A stretch of 64,000 nt of DNA from contig LRSR01013283.1 in assembly GCA_001579985.1 (NCBI GenBank), positions 30,642 to 94,641 of the forward strand, read 5' to 3'. The notes under the pieces are model-generated. The model ran no database searches. It was given only the letters and a program-made list of their open reading frames with translations, and was not told the DNA's origin. This DNA comes from Hypsibius dujardini (Eukaryota; Tardigrada; Eutardigrada; Parachela; Hypsibiidae). A program made the translations under genes and the position numbers. This document shows positions 56,483-64,000 of the stretch, piece after piece (the first letter of the stretch is position 1; each line of letters opens with the position of its first letter).

Positions 56483-56880
56483 GCGATGGCACAACAGACT
56501 TCTCGGAGTTCCTCACCATGATGGCGCAGAAGATCAAGAAGACAAACAGTAAGGAGGAGATTCGCGACGTGTTTCGTGTCTTCGACAAGGACGGTGACGG
56601 TTTCATCTCTGCAGAGGAGTTGCGTCACTTGATGACCAATTTCGGAGAGAGGGTGACCGACGAGGTGCTGAAGGAGAAGATTCGCGACGTGTTTCGTGTC
56701 TTAGACAAGGACGGTGACGGTTTCATCTCCGTTGAGAAGTTGCGTCACTTGATGACCAATCTCGGAGAGAGGGTGACCGACGAGGTGCTGAAGGAGATAG
56801 TTCGCGAAGCGGATTTTGACGGTGACGGGCAGATCAATTATGGAGAATTAGAAGTCATGATGACCAGCCACTCGGACTGA
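56483..56880 (+). pseudogene. Orphan calmodulin second exon with a duplicated EF-hand
   Basis: After a gacctgacag acceptor the exon reads [18 protein letters not shown] and then two consecutive EF-hand units with loops [12 protein letters not shown] and [13 protein letters not shown] final loop [12 protein letters not shown] and the same MTSHSD end as the gene at 60285 follow. The first two EF-hand units are a tandem 108-bp duplication of one repeat, so the exon has an extra EF-hand. The frame is open for 132 codons. No first exon carrying EF-hand 1 and an ATG is found upstream, so as it stands it cannot make calmodulin. It is a duplicated exon that is either dead or spliced to something unrecognised. 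AATAAA lies at 56982-56987. Confidence 0.7.
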
Positions 56881-58365
56881 CTTCTCATGTAAATTTGGTT
56901 CCATACTCCGGCCATTGTAGTCAACGTCTAACGCATCGAATTTTGCGAAAGGCTGATCATGTCATACCCTTTCAATCGGTAAATAAACTTCTTCGTACTT
57001 TGCCCAGAAGTCTTGTCTCCCGCCATGTTGTCCGGCAGAGCTTTTCTTGAGATATCGTATGCAAGTGTAACGAGTACATCTAATACTTGTACCGAATAGA
57101 GAGTCTTTCGAATGTGTATGTTAAATCTTTCGGTCTTTCCTCAACCTTCTGGGCAAATGGCCAACTATTCAAATACGCTGTCAACATTCTTGAATAATTA
57201 TCATTCTTCTGGACAGCCAGCCAATCCTCCAAACGACGTCAGCCAGTTACGATTAATTGTAGACCTTCAGATAGTATACATGTATTTCCCCTTCCGGACT
57301 TAAGCTAAAAGGCTATTAGAGGTTGCTATTTAGGGACAAACCTAGAAAAAAACGAGTCCCTCTAAAACGATTCCATACAAACACGAACATATCTGCACAG
57401 TTCAAGTTAGAATATGTGTTCTAAAAAAAGTGATTCGTGCCCCTTTGCCCACCCCCTGTTTCATTCCCAAGGGGTCCTTGTTTCTACCTGAAACGATTTT
57501 AAATGAAGCCATGATTAGATTATGGTCATGAGTATGCGAAAAGATCGATCAGCAAACATTGTACCGCGGAGTAGCCACCAGCATGTGGGCGATCTCTTCT
57601 GCTAAACAGCAGGCTTACACGATTCAATCATATCGTACAGCACAGAAAATAAGTTGTATTTTTTTAAGTTCCAGAAAACTTTTGGGGACATCACCACCGC
57701 GTTTTTTCCCATACCCAACATAATTGTTCTTAATGTAATATAAAAACACGTTACGAGAGGAAAAGTTAAAAGCGGGGATAGAAACTCCAGTCGGTATTCA
57801 ACTGTGATGATAGACTTTTCAGTTCAGGCTTTTGAATTTGAACAAACCAGTTGCGTCGCTCTATTATATAATGAATATGGTTCCACTGAAATAGGCTCGA
57901 AACCCAAACAAACTGAAACAACAGCGTGTTAATGATGTGCAAACAGTAGAGCTCTAATAGTCCGGTAAATGAGCTGTTCATTGCCGATCTCAAATGTGTC
58001 ACATTTGTTGCTGGAATGCAAAATATTCATGAGCCCACTAATAACATTCATATTCAAGTATTTGAATGTGATTGTTCCAAAAGAAATTTTTTTTGCAAAC
58101 AGACTTCCGCATGGTATTTGTACAGACTGTAAAATGTGATAGTGAGTTCCTAAAAAAAACTTGAAAAACTCGATAGTTAAATGAGACTAGGCGACTATTG
58201 GAACAAATGTCTTATAAAAAGCCAGGGGCTAGCGATGGAACAAGCATGAAACATGACCTAGGTGTTCTTCAACTTTTATTATTATTTACCTGACGATTTG
58301 ATTAGACAGTTGAACTAGAAGATTAATAAAAAGTTGTATATCGTTGCCGATGAAAAGTAATTTTA
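56881..58365. other. Insertion-like spacer within the calmodulin duplication; no gene seen
   Basis: The first 40 bases match the 3-prime flank of the calmodulin gene (60855 on). Homology then stops and resumes at 58366, so about 1.4 kb here is extra relative to the other copy. Confidence 0.5.
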
Positions 58366-58700
58366 GTGTGTCGCCTTAAAGGTCATTGGTGTGTGAATAT
58401 ATGACATAAAAATGTTACTGTAGAAAAGTGCAAGGACTTTCAAGACATGATGCACGACTGCTCATGGCGCGGTTCAAAGCCAATATCAATTCTCCAAACT
58501 TGATATGCAGGTTCAGGCAAACAAAAATGTAATAATAGTTCGAGTGTGGCCCATTTGGATGGCGGGGTAGTGATTTTTTAATGGGTGCTGTGATATGCCG
58601 CATTCAAATGGAGTGGATCTTAGGCAGAAAGACGGCGGACAACTAGTAGTAGCTACCGGATGAGGATGACCACCAGCGATAGAAGAATGACTCACGCGAA
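58366..58700 (+). repeat. Duplicated 3-prime flank of calmodulin, copy 1
   Basis: From gtcgccttaaaggtcattgg to gatagaagaatgact the sequence matches 60906-61605. It gives the uninterrupted site of the transposon at 61066-61425. Confidence 0.8.
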
Positions 58701-58983
58701 GATTCCTAAAATCCAACGACTGTCCTAGAAACTTGAGCGCGGGATAAGTGATTGAGTTGTTGAATGAAGAAGAGTGAAAATATTGACGTGGTACGATTAA
58801 CTCGACCGACCAGGAGACGACGTCACGTAGCATACACGATGAGAGAAATCAAAATGATGAGTATCGTGCGCCGTCGCTCTGCCACATAGAAACGAAATAT
58901 CGGCAATCCGCAAGTGCAGGCAAACGCTACTGCTTATCAAGGAACCATGTGAACTGAGAAACTTATAATACAACTATTCAGAT

Positions 58984-59580
58984 TCAAGCGGAGGAAAAAA
59001 AACCATTGCCGGCTAATAGTGCATCGTAGATGAAATGTGTTGTTCCCACACGGCACTGCTTACTTCTGCTTCCAGTCTGTTTCCAGTCTCGTCCGCATTT
59101 CGTCACAATATCGTCGATCAATTTCTTACCCACGTCTTCCGTTGTTAAGCGTGTATGGAGCCAGTGCAGCGCCCTTCCCGGATCGTTTCGCTCATACGCT
59201 CGAAGAAAGTAAATTTGTGAGTTGACGTCCCAGGGATCAGCCAGCCATTGTGCGTATCCCAGCTGTGTCTCGGTAATACGTTGTTGAATAGCTCGAAATT
59301 CAGCCAGCACGGCTTGTCCTAAAATTTCCAAATGAATTTTCTTCTCCAGGCCGGATAACGCGGCATCCAAGTAGATTTTGATGTCCAATAGTTGTTGTGC
59401 GAATCCGTCGCCAAGGACTTTGTCCACTTTGGCATCAATTTCTGCTTCGGTCCAATTGAAGGTGGTTTTCATGTTTTCATGGTATCCGTGTTGCCAACCG
59501 CTTTGGTAATATTGCCAACCCAGGATAGCCTTGACGACGGGAGCGAGACCAGTTTTCACAGCGCTTACCAGCTCATCCAT
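58984..59580 (-). CDS. Short relative of the helical-module family
   Basis: 198 residues from an ATG in good context (accATGG) at 59580 to TGA. Predicted all-helical: MDELVSAVKTGL, QQLLDIKIYLDAAL, EFRAIQQRITETQ, YAQWLADP, TTEDVGKKLIDDI. It is intact where the copy at 24229-25914 has two stops. A donor-like gaagcagaa/gtaagc lies near codon 175. In the pseudogene a donor-like site sits at nearly the same place, so the real gene may splice onward and the last 25 codons here may be intron. I found no downstream exon. It resembles the middle of the 32139 protein. Function unknown. Confidence 0.6.
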   Translation of the reverse strand: MDELVSAVKTGLAPVVKAILGWQYYQSGWQHGYHENMKTTFNWTEAEIDAKVDKVLGDGFAQQLLDIKIYLDAALSGLEKKIHLEILGQAVLAEFRAIQQRITETQLGYAQWLADPWDVNSQIYFLRAYERNDPGRALHWLHTRLTTEDVGKKLIDDIVTKCGRDWKQTGSRSKQCRVGTTHFIYDALLAGNGFFSSA

Positions 59581-59607
59581 GGTACTCGTGATTGTATGCT
59601 GCCTCAC

Positions 59608-60284
59608 CAGATTGGACCACTGTGATTATACGAGCTGTCAGCCCTCTAATTTCCCTCACAGACGTCACGACTGAGAATATTCTATAATATATACCGGAAA
59701 CATAACTTCAAGGCTTTATTACTTGACCAGGACACACATGTTTCAGGCACAACACCGACATTATTATATTCAAGTCTCGCAGGCGTCGAATTTCCCGGTC
59801 GGATAAAGTGCGGTGCACGCCAATGGCACTGGTATCTCTTCGTCGATAAACAACATTGGATAATAATAAGCAGAGGCAAGGGTAGGTTTACAAGTAGTGC
59901 AGGAAGCCACAATCACTGCTCCATTACAAATGTATTCTCAGATCTTGTGAAGTGTTTGATTATTCAGTGAGCCGTTATTGTTTTTCCTGCTCGCCATGTT
60001 TCTCGCTTGAGATTTTTATGTTTATCTACGTCAAAGAAGAAACCGAGGAAGAGGACCAGTTAGACGCAACTGTCCAACAGAACAGTTTTGGCGATAGCAT
60101 GGTCATGGATTTTTTTAGTCGAAAAAGGTCGACAACAGTAAAAACAATTGGTTGACTCGTTTTAGTTTCTGGTCAGAATTTTCTTTTGGAATAGAAAGTC
60201 AGCTATTGTAGTCTTGATAGTTCGTATTAATGCATGTGTGTCTGTGATCTATCGATAAAATTGTGTTCATTTTCTTCGAACACG
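59608..60284. other. Divergent spacer between module gene and calmodulin; no gene seen
   Basis: This is the region between two genes transcribed away from each other, so it probably holds both promoters. No clear TATA box. Confidence 0.4.
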
Positions 60285-60854
60285 ATGGTCGATGAGCTTA
60301 CTCCGGCGCAGGTCGACGAGTTTAAGGAAGCCTTCTCCCTCTTCGACAAGGACAGCGACGGCACCATCACCAACAAGGAGCTGGGCACGGTGATGCGATC
60401 GCTCGGTCAGAACCCCACCGAGGCTGAACTTCAGGACATGATCAACGAAATCGACACAGACGGTGAGTTAGCGCATGAATAAACCTTCCATACCTATGCG
60501 CTCTTTTGGTCGACTATTCGTAAAACTTATATCAATTTGCCAGATACAGTCATGTGAATGTTTTTTGTGGACCTCACAGGCAACGGCACAATAGACTTCT
60601 CGGAGTTCCTCACCATTATGGCGCAAAAGATCAAGGACAGGGACAGTGAGGAGCTTCGCGAGGTGTTTCGTGTCTTCGACAAGGACGGTGACGGTTCCAT
60701 CTCCATCGAGGAGTTGCGTCACTTGATAACCAATCTCGGAGAGAGGGTGACGGAAGAGGAGCTGGAGGAGATGGTTGGCGAAGCCGACCTTGACGGTGAC
60801 GGGCAGGTCAATTATGAAGAATTTGAAGCCATGTTGACCAGCCACTCGGACTGA
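60285..60854 (+). CDS. Calmodulin-like EF-hand protein, two exons
   Basis: Exons 60285-60462 and 60580-60854 join at phase 1 (GACG/gtgagt, cacag/GC) to give 150 residues against the usual 149. Four EF-hand loops are present: [36 protein letters not shown] and [12 protein letters not shown]. Most of calmodulin's landmarks are kept ([29 protein letters not shown]). It differs from canonical animal calmodulin in the central linker ([15 protein letters not shown]), EF3-4 ([19 protein letters not shown]) and C-terminus (MLTSHSD). It would bind Ca2+ and regulate targets, but it is diverged enough to be a paralog rather than the main calmodulin. A duplicate of exon 2 lies at 56483-56880. Confidence 0.92.
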
Positions 60855-60905
60855 CTTCTCATGTACATTTGGTTCTATACGCCGGTCATTGTGTAAGAGT
60901 GTATC

Positions 60906-61605
60906 GCCTTAAAGGTCATTGGTGCGTGAATATATGAGATAAAAAATGTTACTGTAGAATAGTGCAGGGATTTTCAAGGCATGATGCACGATTGCTCATG
61001 GCGCGGTTCAAAGCCAATATCAATTCTCCAAACTTGATATACAGGTTCAGGCAAACATGAATAAACAGCTGCGTTTGCAACAGCTTCCAGCGTTAAGTCG
61101 GACCACCCTCTTTTGGTGTAAACATAGACCACCCTATTGTTTTAGTGCCAACTTGGGATACTTTTTTTGATTTTCGGTCTAAACATGGACCACTCGGAAA
61201 CCCAACAAAAAATAATTTCCTCTAGCATTTTTCAGGTTGAGGAGGTGCGATTCTCAATCAATCGATCAATAGAAAGAATACCCAATTGAGCTGTTGGAAA
61301 AATCAAGCAATCAATTTTGCCGCTCATGGTCTGTGGGAATTCACTAATACAAAAGGGTGGTCTATGTTTACACCAAAGGAGGGTGGTCCGACTTACCGCC
61401 GGAAGCTGATGCAAACGCAGCTGTAATAATAGTCCGGGTGTGGCCCATTCGGATGGCGGGTTAGTGATTTTTTAAATGGGGGCTGTGATATGCCACATCA
61501 AAATGGAATGGATCTCAGGCAGAAGACGGCAGACATTTAGTAGTCGCTACCGGATGAGGATGACTACCAGCGATAGAAGAATGACTGAAGGAGAGCCACC
61601 AGTAA
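60906..61605 (+). repeat. Duplicated 3-prime flank of calmodulin, copy 2 (interrupted)
   Basis: Matches 58366-58700 but is split by the element at 61066-61425. It runs on directly from the calmodulin stop region. Confidence 0.8.
61066..61425. mobile_element. TIR element, CAGCTGYGTNTGCAAC family, copy 2
   Basis: 360 bp with inverted ends of about 70 bp (CAGCTGCGTTTGCAACAGCT and its right-hand partner) and gtcggaccaccctc inside each arm. The empty site is preserved at about 58530, showing a recent insertion relative to the duplication. Copy 1 is at 41876-42369. Confidence 0.85.
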
Positions 61606-62532
61606 AATTTGGTGTACAAAGCCTGACATACCTAGCGTATAGTAGTACTCTTGGGCCTATCCAATGATGCCATTTTAAAATTGCAGTTATTAACGCTAAT
61701 TGAAAAAATATTGAGAAACATGCTTTGATTACACTTTAGCCATAGCCAAAACTATGCGGATAAGACTATAACTGTGCCATTTTATAGCATTAATCAGTGA
61801 TTTCATACCAAAGCTAAATTATTATTTTAGAGTCGCGACCCATCTGTGGTACTTTTTGGACCCCCCAGTAAATCAGACCAGGTGGGCCAAAACAACTGGT
61901 ACGCTTCAATCGATCAATCAAGCGCTCTTTTCTCCCCAAATTGCTGAGTGAAAATTTCGGAGCTGTGAAAATATATCAATCAGTCAAGTAATATCAATAT
62001 AAAACTGCATTACATTTTAAAGTTGACTCCATCTCTTCACCGTCACCAGATCCTTCACAAAACTCTTACTCGGCAAAAAAGCTCATTTCTAATCTCATAA
62101 TTTAAAAAAGTATGTTTAGTCATAGTAACTTAATATTTTAAGAATTATTATGTCATAGTAGTTTAAGAAATATTAGGTTATAGTATTTTGAATATCTTAT
62201 ATGAAATCAAAATAAAATGTAATATTATTTAAAATTTCTTTATTTAATATATAAAAAATATGACCAATTTCATAGCGATAGAAATATGTGCAATTTCAGC
62301 GATTTCATACCATGGACTACTCCGTGTGGACGACCAAATTAATGCTATATTAAATATAACAGTAGTTGCAAATGTGTGCACTTCTAATTTCGAGAATTTA
62401 TACTATAGTGCATCATGATATACGAATTTTATTTACGATAGAAAACTACATTTTTTAGCGCAGTTGTTAGTACCATTGGTCTGAGCAGAAGACTGGACGA
62501 AGTGCGTCACTCTGCAGATTTTGCACGCCTCC
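61606..62532. other. AT-rich spacer; no gene seen
   Basis: Apart from the MITE fragment at 61831-61940, this is AT-rich sequence without a coding frame. Confidence 0.5.
61831..61940 (-). mobile_element. Fragment of the CTGTARAATCGCGACC MITE
   Basis: gtcgcgacccatctgtgg through cagtaaatcagacc to ccccaaatt matches the right third of 50192-50578 in reverse. The other end is missing. Confidence 0.7.
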
Positions 62533-62536
62533 TTAA

Positions 62537-64000
62537 CCCTCTGGTAGCCGGGTGTTTTAGGTATACGGGTAGTGCTGGGTCAGCCAAACTTGGCTTAATG
62601 AAGGGAAAGTGCTCAATGATTCGCGGGTGGACGAAGCGAATCATTTATCACCTTCCTCGGTACCGCTTTTCGCTATAGGTTACATTAGTAGCGCAACCAG
62701 TTTTGCTCGCTCTAATCTTCCGCATATTCCTCAACGAATTGGCCAAATTTTAAATTTTATTGGCAGCGAAAATTCTGAGAAGAAATTGTATCGAGAATAT
62801 TATGGCTGCTCAAAGAATCCAACAGACGCACTGACTATTGTCTATAAAATCAATCAATCAACGCTTGGAGAGCAGCTGAAACTACAATTGGCATTGATCA
62901 GCCAATCAATCAGTAAACTAAAATACACAACATCATCCAAATGCAAAAACAGAAATAACTCAGAAGCAGGCCCTGCACAAAACAGTCGTAGATTTTTCCG
63001 AGTGCTCGCCACAAACATTTTGCACGCAAGAAGAGCAAACTAGCCAAGACTGGCGATAGGAGGTGCAGTGCACGCACCGTTTGCGTTTTCCTTTCTCGGC
63101 AGAGGACGGATTCGACTTGGAAATTGAGGTATCCTGTGAAGTTGGACTGGCCATCATTTCTTTGATGGTTCGCTTTGACGCATGAGAGAGACCCGGGATT
63201 TTCGAACGTGTGGATTCGACGAACGGCTTCACGAGCTCTTTTCCAAGCTCCTTCAGAAATTCACAGCGGCGTCGGGACGTGGATTTGTTCCACTCAGGAT
63301 TCAGCTCCGTCCAAATCACGTACGCATTCAGCCCACAGATGTCCAGCTAGAATAATAAAATGCGCATGCGTTAGTTGACTGAAAAAATGAAAGCATGCAT
63401 GATCAATCAATCAATCAATCGCTCGCCAAACAAAAAAGTACAAATACAAGTTCACTTCTTATCAATCAAAAATCCATCGATTGTTACTAGGATTATATGT
63501 AAGTTAGTCAATCAATAAATCGTTCGAACAACTTTGCGCTAAATTTGATATGTTCCGAGTGATCAAGTCAATCAATCGAGCAAATAACAAGCAAATCTAA
63601 TCCACTTCCTCGATACCGGTGGGCATTTTACTCACCATATCGTAGAAGAAAGCCATTGGCCATCTGTTCGTCTTACGCCGAACGCTGTAAGTCCCAACCA
63701 GCTGATCCATAGTGTCTACTCCTGACTTGGTAGCATTATAGACCTTGATGATTTCCGGCTTCTCCTCTATGGTGTCGGCGTCAAACTGGATGCTGTGATG
63801 CTGAGAACTCAGAAGTATAACGCATTTGCGAGGCCGGCAAACATAGGAAACCATGGTAAAATCCTTGGTGAATCCAAAAACAGAAGAGAAAAGGGGGCGG
63901 TCCTTCAAGGGTCCCGGCAGAAAATCGCGGGGAATCTCGCCTCGATTTTTTCGAATAGTGCCGATAAGAGTAATGTTGCGAGACAAAAGCTCCTCCGCAA
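62537..64000 (-). mobile_element. piggyBac transposon, runs off the window
   Basis: TTAA at 62533-62536 is followed by CCCTCTGGTAGCCGGGTG, the same terminus as the deleted element at 48773. TTAA targets and CCC-starting ends are piggyBac hallmarks. The other end lies beyond 64000. Confidence 0.88.
62960..64000 (-). CDS. piggyBac transposase (DDE_Tnp_1_7 type), C-terminal two exons, N-terminus beyond window
   Basis: The visible exons are 64000-63636 and 63346-62960. They join at phase 0 (GATATG/gtgagt, attctag/CTG) to read through YNATKSGVDTMDQLVGTYS, KTNRWPMAFFYDM and then LDICGLNAYVIW. This block carries the late catalytic-domain Asp and the family's most conserved C-terminal sequence. A basic linker follows. 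The tail is a cysteine-rich zinc-binding domain (CVHC, CSSC, CGEH, CRAC) of the kind that binds transposon ends. No stop or frameshift is seen in the visible part. Without splicing the frame would end at 63597, so the intron is required. Confidence 0.9.

Noticed and set aside
1-64000. tRNA or rRNA genes
   Set aside because: I looked for T-arm motifs (GGTTCGA) with paired arms. The few occurrences (for example near 12835 and 30973) lack a matching acceptor stem. Short or unusual tRNAs could still be missed by eye.

Overview
The window is animal (metazoan) nuclear DNA. Genes are split by short GT-AG introns, AATAAA signals follow several stop codons, and the proteins are animal types: a rhodopsin-like GPCR, a natriuretic-peptide-type receptor ectodomain, calmodulin and an HSD17B10-type dehydrogenase. 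The gene content and the density of small TA-flanked transposons suit a small invertebrate, and I would test tardigrades first. That guess is inference; nothing here identifies the species.

Layout. 1-6.2 kb is mostly repeats: a solo LTR, a LINE remnant, a TA-flanked MITE and a promoter-like tandem repeat. 6.2-7.7 kb (-) is a complete three-exon GPCR. 9.5-16.1 kb holds a segmental duplication. One copy keeps an intact five-exon HSD17B10-like gene (12.9-14.8 kb, -). The other keeps only a dead last exon (9.5-9.7 kb). Each copy is followed by a paralogous fragment of an unknown, possibly membrane, protein. 17-39 kb is a cluster of related kinases and pseudokinases: a truncated pseudokinase (17.0 kb, -), a kinase whose intron holds a 1,200-bp Tc1-like element (19.6-22.8 kb, -), a tandem pseudokinase-kinase protein with a C-terminal membrane anchor (26.9-30.7 kb, +), and an uncharacterised alpha-helical module fused to a pseudokinase (36.7-39.0 kb, +). 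The same module appears alone at 32.1-33.3 kb (+), apparently as a dead copy at 24.2-25.9 kb (-), and as a probably related short gene at 59 kb (-).

41.3-47.0 kb (+) is a ten-exon single-pass receptor. It has an ANF-receptor ectodomain but only a 49-residue cytoplasmic tail, like a clearance receptor without kinase-homology or cyclase domains. 50.7-55.05 kb (+) encodes a chain of about five dynein-light-chain-like domains ending in an acidic tail. 56.5-61.6 kb holds a two-exon calmodulin-like gene and an upstream duplicate of its second exon that carries an extra EF-hand. The right edge (62.5-64 kb) is an apparently intact piggyBac element whose transposase has an intron; a deleted relative lies at 48.8-49.8 kb.

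How the genes relate. Apart from the kinase cluster, neighbours share no obvious pathway. The kinase cluster looks like lineage-specific expansion: hinge introns fall at the same place and phase, the apparently active members have DLD in place of DFG, and the accessory module occurs fused, alone and broken. The main novel candidates are this kinase/module family, the tandem dynein-light-chain protein and the short-tailed receptor. All assignments come from reading motifs by eye; no database search was possible.
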